Origin: Lactobacillus sp.
Lineage (GTDB): Bacteria; Bacillota; Bacilli; Lactobacillales; Lactobacillaceae
Reading direction: 5' to 3'
Length of the DNA stretch: 49,488 nt
Assembly: GCA_022651245.1 (NCBI GenBank)
Contig: JALCQM010000024.1
Coordinates: 1-49,488, forward strand
The translations under genes and the position numbers were made by a program. The notes under the pieces were generated by a model that searched no databases, was not told where the DNA came from, and saw only the letters and a list, made by a program, of their open reading frames with translations. This document shows positions 27,414-36,087 of the stretch, one piece after another. Positions within the stretch are counted from its first letter, which is position 1; each line of letters opens with the position of its first letter.

Positions 27414-27442
27414 AGCGTACCATCCACAGTTGCCACTGTCAA
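27414..27442 (-). promoter_or_regulatory. rplJL promoter
   Basis: On the minus strand a perfect -35 TTGACA (27437-27442) is 17 bases from TACGCT (27414-27419). Confidence 0.8.
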
Positions 27443-27546
27443 CTGCTTTTTAGTCGCGAAGTCGTTCGCCGTCACGATCGGCGGCGACTTGAGCGTGCTC
27501 TCTCAGGGAAGCGTGTGTAGATAAGCCCGATTTAAGGCGTACTTTG

Positions 27547-27586
27547 CAAAAAAACACCACCAAGGCAATCGCCTCAGTGGTGTTTC
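27547..27586 (-). terminator. rplKA terminator
   Basis: AAACACCAC/GTGGTGTTT with an inner AGGC/GCCT pair follows the rplA stop and ends in TTTTTTTG on the minus strand. Confidence 0.9.
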
Positions 27587-27602
27587 GCATTATAATCTTC
27601 GA

Positions 27603-28292
27603 TTAGAATGCAAAGGTGTCAACCTTAACGCCAGGCCCGAAGGTAGACGTCAAAGTCAAGCTCTTGATGTATTGACCCTTGGTCGATGCAGGGCGTGCCT
27701 TGGTGATCACGTCGTTCATCGCCTTGAAGTTCTCAACCAGCTTACCTTCGTCGAAGGAAACCTTGCCGATCGGTGCGTGCACGATACCTGCCTTGTCAGC
27801 ACGGTAAGCCACTTGACCTGCCTTGATATCGTTGACCGCTTTGGTCACATCCATGGTCACGGTACCGGTCTTCGGGTTAGGCATCAAGCCTTTAGGCCCA
27901 AGGACACGGCCCAAACGACCAACCTTAGCCATCATCGGTGGTGTTGCCACCGCAACGTCAAAGTCCAACCAGCCGTCTTGGATCTTTTGGACCAAGTCGT
28001 CGCCGCCGACAAAGTCAGCGCCAGCTTCTTCAGCCTGCTTAGCCTGAGGGCCTTCGGCGAAGACGATGACGGTTTGGCTACGGCCAGTCCCGTTAGGAAG
28101 CACAACGGCCCCACGGATCTGTTGGTCAGCTTGCTTTACGTCGATGTTTAAGTTGTACGCAACTTCAACCGTTGCGTCGAACTTAGCGAAGTCGATGTCT
28201 TTAACTAAAGCCACAGCCTCTTCTGGGGTGTAAGCCTTCGTCGCGTCTACTTTCTTCGCTGCTTCAAGAAACTTCTTTGCTTTTTTAGCCAT
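27603..28292 (-). CDS. rplA: 50S ribosomal protein L1
   Basis: The L1 stalk protein. The 229-residue product begins [26 protein letters not shown] and includes the conserved [21 protein letters not shown] near 125 and the C-terminal [11 protein letters not shown]. It follows rplK and ends at a clear terminator. Confidence 0.98.
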   Translation of the reverse strand: MAKKAKKFLEAAKKVDATKAYTPEEAVALVKDIDFAKFDATVEVAYNLNIDVKQADQQIRGAVVLPNGTGRSQTVIVFAEGPQAKQAEEAGADFVGGDDLVQKIQDGWLDFDVAVATPPMMAKVGRLGRVLGPKGLMPNPKTGTVTMDVTKAVNDIKAGQVAYRADKAGIVHAPIGKVSFDEGKLVENFKAMNDVITKARPASTKGQYIKSLTLTSTFGPGVKVDTFAF

Positions 28293-28382
28293 TTTGGGAA
28301 TTTTCCTCCTTGCAAATGTGGTCAGCGGGCCAAAGCCCTTCCACTTGATTCACTCGGCTTTTGCCGAGGATCCGGACAACTC

Positions 28383-28808
28383 TTAGCCTTCGACGACGAA
28401 GCCCATAGAACGAGCGGTCCCTTCAACCATGCGCATAGCAGCTTCAACGTCTGCAGCGTTAAGGTCTTGCATCTTCGTTTCGGCGATCTGACGAACTTGA
28501 TCCTTGGTCACAGTAGCGACCTTCTTGGTGTTTGGTTCGCCAGAACCGTGTTCAACGCCAGCGGCTTTCTTAAGCAAGATAGCAGCCGGAGGGGTCTTGG
28601 TGACGAAGTCGAAGGAACGATCTTCGTACACGGTGATCACAACAGGGATGATCATGCCGGCCTGGTCTGCAGTCCGTGCATTGAAGTCCTTGGTGAAGCC
28701 CATGATGTTGATCCCGGCCTGCCCTAAAGCAGGACCTACCGGAGGAGCTGGAGTTGCCTTCCCCGCAGGGATCTGGAGTTTAACGATGTTTGCTACTTTT
28801 TTAGCCAC
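28383..28808 (-). CDS. rplK: 50S ribosomal protein L11, GTG start
   Basis: Part of the GTPase-associated centre. The 141-residue product begins (M)[24 protein letters not shown], the standard N-terminus. The GTG at 28808 lies behind AAGGAGG; longer in-frame readings upstream cover the leader and are not translated. It heads rplK-rplA. Confidence 0.97.
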   Translation of the reverse strand: MAKKVANIVKLQIPAGKATPAPPVGPALGQAGINIMGFTKDFNARTADQAGMIIPVVITVYEDRSFDFVTKTPPAAILLKKAAGVEHGSGEPNTKKVATVTKDQVRQIAETKMQDLNAADVEAAMRMVEGTARSMGFVVEG

Positions 28809-28896
28809 GAAACATAACCTCCTTAAGTCCGTGATGTGGTGATGATGGCCAATGTGATTTTGGCCTCCCACGCGTATGCTCAAAACATACTTGTCT

Positions 28897-28925
28897 AAGT
28901 TAGCACGAATCCCCTTGCTTTGCAA
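28897..28925 (-). promoter_or_regulatory. rplKA promoter, sharing its -35 hexamer with the divergent MFS promoter
   Basis: On the minus strand TTGCAA (28920-28925) and TAACTT (28897-28902) are 17 bases apart with an extended TG. TTGCAA is self-complementary, so the same six bases form the -35 of the plus-strand promoter with TATAAT at 28942-28947 (16-base spacing). Confidence 0.6.
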
Positions 28926-28947
28926 GCAAGACCGCACATGCTATAAT
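28920..28947 (+). promoter_or_regulatory. MFS transporter promoter
   Basis: TTGCAA (28920-28925) and a perfect TATAAT (28942-28947) are 16 bases apart, just upstream of the MFS gene. The -35 is shared with rplK. Confidence 0.65.
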
Positions 28948-28983
28948 GCCAAGACCTGATTATAGTAGAAAGGCGGACAACCT

Positions 28984-30228
28984 ATGCCCACCATGCCGCA
29001 CTGGCGCCGCAACATCAACCTTTTTCTAGGCGGCCAATTCCTCTCTGGCATCACCACGATGATCGTGCAATACGCGATCATCTGGTATTTGACCAAGCAC
29101 ACCGGCTCTGCGACCATCCTGAGCTACGCTACCTTAGTGGGGATGCTGCCGATGGTGCTGCTTAGCCCCTTCGTTGGCGGCATCGTCGACCGCATCCATA
29201 AAAAGGCTTTGCTGATCGGCTCCGATTGGGTCGTCGCTGCTTTTGCAGTGGCCCTATTTGTCGCCAGCAGTGTGACCCGGTCTTTTCCCTTGTGGTTGGT
29301 CTTTATCTCTTTATTGATGCGGGCGATCGCCCAGACCTTCCAGATGCCAACCATCCAATCACTGCTGCCGACCATGGTGCCAGAAGACGAGCTGACCCGC
29401 GTCAACGGGCAGCTCGGTATGGTCCAATCGGCCAACTTCATCATCGCCCCGGCGTTAGGGGCCTTCTTGTTCAGCCTGGTCGACCTGCAATGGCTGATCC
29501 TGCTTGACGTCTTAGGCGCTTTGTTGGGGACCTTAATGTTGCTGTTCGTCACCATCCCCGACAGCGCGCAACGCGGTGAGACGGTCCATATCTTCGCCGA
29601 CGTCGCCTTCGGGTTCACCCAATTGCGGCAAAAACGTGGCCTATGGGCGATCACCGTGGCCGGGGCCGCCTTTACGCTGGTGTTCATGCCCGCCGCTAGC
29701 CTCTACCCGCTGATGACCATGCAACATTTCCACGGTAGCGTTGGCCAAGCCGGGCTGATCGAAGTCGTCTATTCTGGCGGGATGTTGATTGGTGGCGCGA
29801 TCATTGGCGTTTTCGGCCAATGGCGTGACCGCATGCGCCCGATTTTTGGTGCCTATTTAATCTTAGGGCTGACCATCGGCGCCAGCGGCTTTTTGCCTGG
29901 GACCCCCACTGCCTTTTGGTGGTTCGTCGGCTTGAACACCTTTGCCGGGCTCGCCACCCCGTTTTTCAACACCTTGTTAATGGCGATGATCCAACAAAGC
30001 TTCCCGCCTGCACACTTAGGGCGCGTTTTAGGGGTCTTGAACGCCTTGATGAGCCTGACGGGGCCCGTGGGCCTGATCTTCGCCGGCCCCCTCGCCGATC
30101 GAATCGGTGTCCCGATGCTGTTTATCATCGCCGGCGTCGGGACGTTAGTATGCGGCGGGATCACCTGGCTGCTTCCCAGCGCGCGCCATTACGACCGCGA
30201 TCTCCAACAACGGCTCAAAGACGAATGA
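28984..30228 (+). CDS. major facilitator superfamily transporter (probable efflux pump)
   Basis: The 414-residue product has twelve predicted membrane segments and the MFS motif between segments 2 and 3 (GGIVDRIHKKALLIGSDW). It resembles MefA/DrrB-like drug exporters in length and in the NRM-type opening WRRNINLFLGGQFLSGI. ATG follows AAAGG. It is inserted between rplK and nusG on the opposite strand, so it looks like an addition to an otherwise conserved ribosomal block. Substrate unknown. Confidence 0.85.
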   Translation: MPTMPHWRRNINLFLGGQFLSGITTMIVQYAIIWYLTKHTGSATILSYATLVGMLPMVLLSPFVGGIVDRIHKKALLIGSDWVVAAFAVALFVASSVTRSFPLWLVFISLLMRAIAQTFQMPTIQSLLPTMVPEDELTRVNGQLGMVQSANFIIAPALGAFLFSLVDLQWLILLDVLGALLGTLMLLFVTIPDSAQRGETVHIFADVAFGFTQLRQKRGLWAITVAGAAFTLVFMPAASLYPLMTMQHFHGSVGQAGLIEVVYSGGMLIGGAIIGVFGQWRDRMRPIFGAYLILGLTIGASGFLPGTPTAFWWFVGLNTFAGLATPFFNTLLMAMIQQSFPPAHLGRVLGVLNALMSLTGPVGLIFAGPLADRIGVPMLFIIAGVGTLVCGGITWLLPSARHYDRDLQQRLKDE

Positions 30229-30314
30229 AGAAAAGCAATAACGAGGCTGAGGTATTGATCACGGTTTATGCTTGAGACACGCTGATGCCAATCCAGTACG
30301 AGCCCTGGACATCT

Positions 30315-30370
30315 AAGAGGCGGCCCCTGCGAACCCAAAATTTGGGTTTTGCAGGGACCGCCTCTTATAT
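30315..30370 (+). terminator. terminator, AACCC-core hairpin family copy 3
   Basis: AAGAGGCGGCCCCTGCGAA pairs with the matching arm around AACCCAAAATTTGGGTT, then TTATATT. It lies between the convergent MFS and nusG genes and is nearly the same as the hairpin at 21993. Confidence 0.82.
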
Positions 30371-30401
30371 TCTGGGCTAAAATTGCTTTAGGTCTCAGCC
30401 T

Positions 30402-30950
30402 TTAGTTTTTATCGACTTGTTCGTAATCCAGTTCAGCGGCGGTTTCCCGATCGAACATCGTGATCGTCACGCGCAGCTTTTGCTTTTCTTTATCGTTGGC
30501 CGTCACTTTGCCTTCCATACCGGCAAAGGCGCCGTCGATGATGGTGACCGTTTCACCAAGGTCGAAGTCAACATTGGCCGTCTTACGCGCACTCATCCCT
30601 AATGAATGAAGGATCGAAGAAACCTCTTCCGGCAACAGCGGGGCAGGCTTTGAACCGGCCCCGTGAGAGCCAACGAAACCGGTGACCCCAGGGGTGTTCC
30701 GGACCACGAACCAAGATTCGTCGGTCATCACCATCTCGACCAACACGTAGCCAGGGAAGGTTTTTTCCATGACTTGCTTGGCCTTGCCATTCTTGGTTTG
30801 CGTCTCTTCTTCTTCAGGTACGATCACCCGGAAAATGAAGTCGTCCATCCCCATTGAGCTGGCACGCGATTCCAAGTTCGTCCGCACCTTATTTTCATAA
30901 CCGGAATAGGTGTGTAAGACATACCATTGTTTCTCTGCTGATTCTACCAT
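30402..30950 (-). CDS. nusG: transcription termination/antitermination protein NusG
   Basis: Binds RNA polymerase and modulates pausing and termination. The 182-residue product begins MVESAEKQWYVLHTYSGYENKV, has the FPGYVLVEMVMTDESWFVVRNTPGVTGFVG core near 70-100 and the C-terminal KOW motif GAFAGMEGKVTAND. The start at 30950 follows AAGGAG. Upstream, a hairpin with a U-run separates it from secE. Confidence 0.97.
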   Translation of the reverse strand: MVESAEKQWYVLHTYSGYENKVRTNLESRASSMGMDDFIFRVIVPEEEETQTKNGKAKQVMEKTFPGYVLVEMVMTDESWFVVRNTPGVTGFVGSHGAGSKPAPLLPEEVSSILHSLGMSARKTANVDFDLGETVTIIDGAFAGMEGKVTANDKEKQKLRVTITMFDRETAAELDYEQVDKN

Positions 30951-30972
30951 GATGCACTCCTTTATAATGTCA

Positions 30973-31004
30973 AAATAAAAAAACCGTCCATTACCGGCAC
31001 GGTT
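30973..31004 (-). terminator. hairpin with U-run between secE and nusG
   Basis: AACCGT (minus) pairs with ACGGTT and is followed by TTTTTTTATTTT, immediately before the nusG ribosome site. It may be an attenuator reducing nusG relative to secE, or a terminator read through in part. Confidence 0.7.
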
Positions 31005-31036
31005 TCCTCGCTGATTACAGTATACCAAAGGTCGCA

Positions 31037-31207
31037 TTAGAATACAAATGCATTCAAAAGCGTCAAGATCACCCAGTCCAAAATCGCGAAGTAAACCGCG
31101 AACAGGAGGGAGGTCAAGATGACCGTCGAGGTGTCGCGCCGCGTTTCGGCGGCGTTCGGCCAGGTCACAAGCTTCATTTCATGGAACACACTTTTAATAA
31201 ACTTCAT
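31037..31207 (-). CDS. secE: preprotein translocase subunit SecE
   Basis: The single-span SecE clamps SecY. The 56-residue product begins MKFIKSVFHEMKLVTWPNAAETRRDT, containing the conserved amphipathic helix and the WP motif, then one membrane span at about 29-54. ATG follows a GGGAGG-type site. It lies between rpmG and nusG, the universal order. Confidence 0.95.
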   Translation of the reverse strand: MKFIKSVFHEMKLVTWPNAAETRRDTSTVILTSLLFAVYFAILDWVILTLLNAFVF

Positions 31208-31241
31208 CAGGGTACCTCCCTTCTATTGGTGTCGGTGGTCG

Positions 31242-31391
31242 TTATTTGGTTTCACGATGTTCGGTTTTCTTGCCACAATATTTGCAGAACTTATTCAAGA
31301 CCAGGCGTTCGGTACGCCGGGGATTTTCTGGGACGAAATAATTCCGCCGCCCGCATTCGGTGCAGGCCATAGCGACTTTTTTAACAGACAT
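31242..31391 (-). CDS. rpmG: 50S ribosomal protein L33 (zinc-binding form)
   Basis: The 49-residue product begins [20 protein letters not shown] and ends [14 protein letters not shown]. The two CxxC pairs mark the zinc-binding (C+) form. It opens rpmG-secE-nusG. Its upstream region abuts the TnpB element, which may have moved closer to or replaced the original promoter region. Confidence 0.94.
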   Translation of the reverse strand: MSVKKVAMACTECGRRNYFVPENPRRTERLVLNKFCKYCGKKTEHRETK

Positions 31392-31483
31392 AGTCATCCT
31401 GCTATATAAAATGTGGAAGAATGTCCATTGACACTAGTAAAGGATTATATATTTCCTTTCTTAGTTGTCCATTCTGATTTTAT

Positions 31484-31560
31484 TTGATCCCGTCAACACC
31501 AGTATTCTTACCGTGGGATACCCCTTGGCAACAGTGACTAGCTCTTGAATCATTAGGACA
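31484..31560 (-). ncRNA. possible omega RNA (TnpB guide RNA scaffold)
   Basis: In IS605-group elements the guide RNA scaffold spans the 3' end of tnpB and the right end, and the guide is the flanking genomic sequence. The folded segment after the tnpB stop, with the hairpin GTATCCCACGG...GACGGGAT, is in the right place. The extent is a guess based on element geometry. Confidence 0.4.
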
Positions 31561-32737
31561 TAGCCTGCCCCTGTGCATACTGAATCAAATTCAATACGGC
31601 ATTTTGGTCCCGGTCTAGCCGGATGCCGCAACTATAACAATGAAACTCGTGATGTTTGGTGTGATGGTGTCGATTGCCTGCCAAAGTCAACTTATCCACG
31701 CCAGTCTTGACCACGCCGCAATGACTGCACTGCTGCGTGCTAGGAAAGAAGCGGTCAACTAGTACCAACGTCCGGCCATACCAAATCGCTTTGTCTTGCA
31801 TCAGCACCTTGAAGCGACCAAACAACGAGCGGTGGAGGTTCTTCGCCAGCCGTTTGTTCATCTTCATGTGCTTCGCGTCCAAGTCTTCAATGGCGATGGT
31901 GCCGTTTGACCGCACCAGCATCGTAGTCAACTTCTGCAAGAGGTCATTTTGGATCCGTGACACCTTCTGATAGGCCCGCTGCAACTTGGTTTTCGCTGCG
32001 CGGTAATGGTTAGACAGAAAGTGTCCTGGATTCGCACGCCGCTTGCGGGCAAGTTGTCGCTGATACAAGGAGATGCGGTCGTACAGGCTGATGAGTTTGG
32101 CAGTCAGCACTGGCAGGGTTGCCATGGTGTCGCCCTCATTGTAAACATATTTGCCGATATTGGCGTCGACGCCAGAGACCCGTTCAGAGGCCGGCAATGG
32201 TGCTGGTTGTTCGACTTCAATGTTTAAGCTCACATAATAGCCATCGGCTTCTTCAGTAATAGTCGCTAGCCGAATCGTGCCTGCCCAGCGCGGCGTTTCC
32301 GCTAAGCGGATACCATACCAATCCCCTTGATAATCCAATGGCTTATCTAACCGAAGCTTCCCATCCACGATGGCTGCACGATCAGTCTTAAAGACCTGAC
32401 GACTGCGTTTTCTCGACTTGAATCTCGGCTTAGCGTGGTCGGGCATCTTCGGGTTGAAAAAGTTTTTCCACGCTTGGGCGACATCATGCACGGCCAACTG
32501 AAGGATGCGGGATGAACGATTCAATTGCCAGTCAGCCTTGTTAGCGACCAATTCATCACGCACTTTGCGCTCGTTTGGGCGCAGGTGCTTATCTGCCATG
32601 ACGACTGATTCATCGTACATGTCATTCCATGTTGCTAGTGCTTGGTTATAGCAATAACGCCGATAAGCGCACGCTTGTTTCAAGGCTTGTTGCATCGTGG
32701 CATTCGGGTAGCAACGTACTTTGTGCGTTCTTAGCAT
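31553..32737 (-). CDS. tnpB: RNA-guided nuclease TnpB
   Basis: The 394-residue product has the N-terminal helical part (MLRTHKVRCYPNATMQQALK), the RuvC-I Asp in SGVDANIGKYV near 189, the RuvC-II Glu in IAIEDLD near 282, the zinc ribbon CSHC...CYSC near 334-370 and the RuvC-III Asp in RLDRDQNAVLNLI. All catalytic residues appear intact, so the nuclease is probably active. It stands without a transposase between rpmG and the second UbiA gene. Confidence 0.92.
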   Translation of the reverse strand: MLRTHKVRCYPNATMQQALKQACAYRRYCYNQALATWNDMYDESVVMADKHLRPNERKVRDELVANKADWQLNRSSRILQLAVHDVAQAWKNFFNPKMPDHAKPRFKSRKRSRQVFKTDRAAIVDGKLRLDKPLDYQGDWYGIRLAETPRWAGTIRLATITEEADGYYVSLNIEVEQPAPLPASERVSGVDANIGKYVYNEGDTMATLPVLTAKLISLYDRISLYQRQLARKRRANPGHFLSNHYRAAKTKLQRAYQKVSRIQNDLLQKLTTMLVRSNGTIAIEDLDAKHMKMNKRLAKNLHRSLFGRFKVLMQDKAIWYGRTLVLVDRFFPSTQQCSHCGVVKTGVDKLTLAGNRHHHTKHHEFHCYSCGIRLDRDQNAVLNLIQYAQGQAMS

Positions 32738-32968
32738 CTCATCACCTCCTTTGCTTATAAAATACGCGAAGAAGGTGAAGCTATCCTGTCAGGGCAAAGA
32801 AACTTTTACCACCGGGAGATCATTAGTTTGCTATGACTTTCTCACGAGTTCGTCATTTCATACAATTTTGCGACGCCGCCTTCCACTTGATTACTACAAC
32901 GTCACAAAACGTGATGATATTCTACAATTTTGCTTGCAGTTACCGGCCTCCAGTCGCCTCTTAATGTA

Positions 32969-33925
32969 TCAGAAATTCATGACCCCCGCAAGCAAGATCA
33001 ACAAGACCTCGGCCACCGACACCAGCAACAAGCTCTTGATCGCCAAGTTGAACGTTTCCGCTTTGCTTTGCTTGGCTTGAAAGCCGCGGGTATTCTTCGC
33101 CACCAGCGGCCACAACCCCAGCGTCGCCAGAAGCGGCCATGGTAGTACCTGCAGCACCACGCCGACCACGATCAAGGCAAAGGCGCTCCGCGGCAACCAC
33201 GGGTACACCCGCAGCGCCCGGTCCTTGCCTAAATAATACGGCAGCGTAAAGCGCTGGTTACGCTGATCTTGGTTCAGATCACAAATATTATCGGCAAACA
33301 TCACGGTCCCGTCCAAGATCACGATCGGCAGCGCGATCAACAATAGTTGTAAACAGGTCGCCATGTCGATGCCGAACCGAAAAGCCGTCCAGTCTACGGC
33401 CAAGGTGACCGGCTGCGGCGCGTGGTTGACAAACACCGCGATAAAAATCGTCCCAAAGCCTTCACACAGCCCCGCCAGCAACTCACCGCTGGGGAGACGC
33501 GACAGCGGCACCGGCCCATAGGTATAAAAAATTGCGACAAAAATCGCTGCCCCACCGATCACCAACAGGCTCAAGTTCGTGCGCCAAACCAGCAGTAGCC
33601 CCATCGTGCAGGCCAGCGCCAAAAACCCCAGCATCAGCCACAAGATTCGGCGAGGATCGAGGTGTTCTCGGCCGATAATATTTTGCGTCTGGCGGTACTG
33701 GGCATCCGTCGCCTTATAGAAATCTTGCACATTATTGAAGCCCGTCACGAACAAGGCGATACTCATTTGGCCGACAAAATACAGGCCCGTGTTGAGCCAA
33801 TCGAGTTGTCCCCACCGCATCCAGGCATAGCTCACGCCAAACAAAAACGGCAACAAGCTCGCCGCTTTAGCCGGCAACCGGATCAACTCTAAAAACAACG
33901 GCCAGGTCAGACGTTGCGTCTTCAT
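32969..33925 (-). CDS. UbiA-family prenyltransferase, second of two (DmkA-like)
   Basis: UbiA enzymes attach a polyprenyl chain to an aromatic acceptor in the membrane; in EET loci the acceptor is 1,4-dihydroxy-2-naphthoate, giving demethylmenaquinone. The 318-residue product has eight or nine membrane segments, the first Asp motif NNVQDFYKATD near 66-76 and the second motif DNICDLNQDQRNQ near 210. The ATG at 33925 overlaps the stop of the first UbiA gene (ATGA). It is clearly diverged from its neighbour but keeps both motifs. It may make a different prenylated quinone, or the pair may act together; I cannot tell which. Confidence 0.9.
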   Translation of the reverse strand: MKTQRLTWPLFLELIRLPAKAASLLPFLFGVSYAWMRWGQLDWLNTGLYFVGQMSIALFVTGFNNVQDFYKATDAQYRQTQNIIGREHLDPRRILWLMLGFLALACTMGLLLVWRTNLSLLVIGGAAIFVAIFYTYGPVPLSRLPSGELLAGLCEGFGTIFIAVFVNHAPQPVTLAVDWTAFRFGIDMATCLQLLLIALPIVILDGTVMFADNICDLNQDQRNQRFTLPYYLGKDRALRVYPWLPRSAFALIVVGVVLQVLPWPLLATLGLWPLVAKNTRGFQAKQSKAETFNLAIKSLLLVSVAEVLLILLAGVMNF

Positions 33926-34866
33926 AGGCGCCACCCCCAATCCAAGGCTAACCCGATGATCACGCCAAGGTTGGCGGCGATTAACGTTTTGATCGCGGTG
34001 TGAAAAGTCAAACGCTTATCTTGGTGGCGAGCAAACTGGCGGGTGTTGCTCACGACCCACGGCAAGCTCACGCCAGCAATCAAAACCGGCCAGCCTAACA
34101 AGCCCAACGCCACCGCGAGCACCAACGCCACGTACCCACTGTAAGCCAATACCTGATAGACGCCTAGCGCTAAGTCGTGGCCGAGATACATCGGCAAGGT
34201 CAGGCGGTGATTCGCCCGGTCTTCTTCAAGGTCCGACAGGTTGTTAGCCAGCATCACGTTGGCGATCGTCGCCATCGGCGTGACACACACCAACCCTAAC
34301 GTGAGCAAGGCGACCCAATTACCCGAAACAAACAGGTCGGGCCAAGCCCAGGTGACCCGAAACAAAGCGGTCGCGGGAACATTGACGAACGCCGCGATCA
34401 CCGGAATTCCTAGCCCCATGGTCACCCCTGAAAACACTTCGCCCAGTGGCAGCCGTGACAGCGGCAACGGACCGAAGGTATAGAAGATACCGATCACAAA
34501 ACACGCCCCACCGATGAACAGCAAGATCCATTGGGTCCGCCAAACCAACACCACTCCCAGGAGACTGGCGATCGTCAACATCACGATGATCAGCCCCAAG
34601 ACCCGCTTCGGCGCGAGGTGCCGCCGCCCGAGCACGTTCGTTTGCGTCCGATAAGCCGTGCTGTGTGCTTTGCGGTAATCCATCAGGTTATTGATCGCCG
34701 TTGTGGTCATATCAAACAACAACATCGCGACAAAAAACAGGCCCGTGTTCACCGCATCAATTTGCCCGAAATACGCCGCCGCAAATAAGACGCCGATGAG
34801 GCATGGTAAAATGCTGGCCAGTTTGGTTCGGGCTTCGACCAGCTCCAAGAACGCCGCCAAACTCAT
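33922..34866 (-). CDS. dmkA: UbiA-family prenyltransferase, first of two (DmkA-like)
   Basis: The 314-residue membrane protein has the Asp motifs NNLMDYRKAHS near 60-70 and NNLSDLEEDRANHR near 203-216. It is translationally coupled to apbE upstream (ATGA overlap) and to the second UbiA gene downstream. Its place in an EET locus with pplA, apbE, ndh2, eetAB and a polyprenyl synthase makes demethylmenaquinone synthesis the likely role. Which of the two copies is orthologous to Listeria DmkA needs a tree. Confidence 0.88.
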   Translation of the reverse strand: MSLAAFLELVEARTKLASILPCLIGVLFAAAYFGQIDAVNTGLFFVAMLLFDMTTTAINNLMDYRKAHSTAYRTQTNVLGRRHLAPKRVLGLIIVMLTIASLLGVVLVWRTQWILLFIGGACFVIGIFYTFGPLPLSRLPLGEVFSGVTMGLGIPVIAAFVNVPATALFRVTWAWPDLFVSGNWVALLTLGLVCVTPMATIANVMLANNLSDLEEDRANHRLTLPMYLGHDLALGVYQVLAYSGYVALVLAVALGLLGWPVLIAGVSLPWVVSNTRQFARHQDKRLTFHTAIKTLIAANLGVIIGLALDWGWRL

Positions 34867-35939
34867 TTCAACGTCGCCAGCGTGTAGCCGGAGTCCTTGA
34901 ATAGCTTGAAGTCTTTCTTCAAGCCACTAGAAACGTAGACCTTCTTATCCTTGGTCACAAAAATTGCATCGGCGTAATGCGTCTTTTCGATGAAGGCCAT
35001 CCCGCCGACTAACCCTTTATCAAAGGTCGCCGTCGATAAGGCATCCCCGTCGACACTCTTTTTGGTGACGATCGAGACCCCCATCAAGTTATTTTCGAAC
35101 GGATAGCCGGTTTTAGGATCCATCAAGTGGGAATAGGTGTGGCCTGCGACCACTAGCTTGCGTTCGTAGATCCCGCTGGTTACCACCGTCTTGTTGCTAG
35201 CCGGGACGGTGCCGATCGCGGTGCCTCGAGACTGCTTCGGGTCTTGAATGCCCACAGTCCAATCGGCATTTTTTTGCTTAGGGCTGTGCCCTAAAACGTA
35301 AATGTTGCCGCCTAAATCGACGATTGCGGTGGTCACGTCATTGGCCTTCAAGACCTTGACCACTTCGTCTGTGATGAACCCTTTGGCGATCCCACCAAGG
35401 TCCAGCGCCATCCCTGGCTTCTTCAAATACACCGTTTGCTTGGCCGCATTCAGCGTCACATCATGGTAATTGACCAACGGCAAGCGTGCATCGATCTCCG
35501 CTTGGCTAGGCTTGCGGGCATCTGCAAAACCGATATGCCACAGGCTCGTGATCGGCCCGATCGCTAAATCAAACGCCCCTTGCGAGCGGTCACTGTAGGC
35601 TTTAGCGTAGGCGATCAAGCGGTAGACCGCCGGTGTCACCTTGACCGCCTTTTTACCTGCCTGCGCGTTCACGGCATCGACTTCGGAACCTTTTTCGTTG
35701 ACTGTCACTTCATCGGCGAGCTGTTTGACGCGGGCAAAGGCCTTGTCTAACGCGGCCTTTTTGCCTTTGTCATAGACCCGGATCGTGACCACGGTGCCCA
35801 TCAAAAACTGGGTGTCTTCATACGGGTTCTTCACGGTCACCGGCGCCTTAGTGGTTTTAGTGGTCGTCTGCTGCCCACAAGCACTTAGCGGTGCGAGCGC
35901 CAGCAATAACGCGGCCACACCGAGCATTAACTTTTTCAT
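34863..35939 (-). CDS. fmnB: FAD:protein FMN transferase, lipoprotein (ApbE/FmnB)
   Basis: Transfers FMN from FAD to a Ser/Thr of target proteins outside the membrane, here most likely PplA. The 358-residue product has a signal peptide with lipobox LSAC (C21). The ApbE domain shows FDLAIGPITSLWHIG, ALDLGGIAKGFITDEV and the metal-site segment DGDALSTATF. The start at 35939 follows GGAAGGA. pplA lies upstream with a hairpin between; the two prenyltransferase genes follow by overlapping codons. Confidence 0.93.
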   Translation of the reverse strand: MKKLMLGVAALLLALAPLSACGQQTTTKTTKAPVTVKNPYEDTQFLMGTVVTIRVYDKGKKAALDKAFARVKQLADEVTVNEKGSEVDAVNAQAGKKAVKVTPAVYRLIAYAKAYSDRSQGAFDLAIGPITSLWHIGFADARKPSQAEIDARLPLVNYHDVTLNAAKQTVYLKKPGMALDLGGIAKGFITDEVVKVLKANDVTTAIVDLGGNIYVLGHSPKQKNADWTVGIQDPKQSRGTAIGTVPASNKTVVTSGIYERKLVVAGHTYSHLMDPKTGYPFENNLMGVSIVTKKSVDGDALSTATFDKGLVGGMAFIEKTHYADAIFVTKDKKVYVSSGLKKDFKLFKDSGYTLATLK

Positions 35940-36022
35940 CTCTGATTGTTCCTTCCGCCTATTGATACCTTGTAGTATACCGACTTGTGCCGAACAGGCC
36001 AACTGATGCCCCTAAAACAGCA

Positions 36023-36070
36023 AATGACCAGCACCGCAGCCTAAGATACGAGCCTCTGGTGCTGGTCATT
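36023..36070 (-). terminator. hairpin between pplA and apbE
   Basis: A 13-bp arm AATGACCAGCACC pairs with GGTGCTGGTCATT around a 22-base loop, then TGCTGTTTT on the minus strand. It likely ends most pplA transcripts and lets pplA exceed the downstream genes. Confidence 0.7.
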
Positions 36071-36087
36071 GTTGGTCTCAAAAGTAA

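Larger units (their letters stand above)
31484..32830 (-). mobile_element. IS200/IS605-group element carrying only TnpB (limits approximate)
   Basis: The element contains tnpB and no tnpA. The side downstream of tnpB has an imperfect palindrome (ATCCCACGG...TTGACGGGAT) ending in GATCAA near 31484, the style of an IS605 right end. The left end is not clear: a GC-containing hairpin region lies near 32780-32820. No target duplication is expected for this group. Confidence 0.45.
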
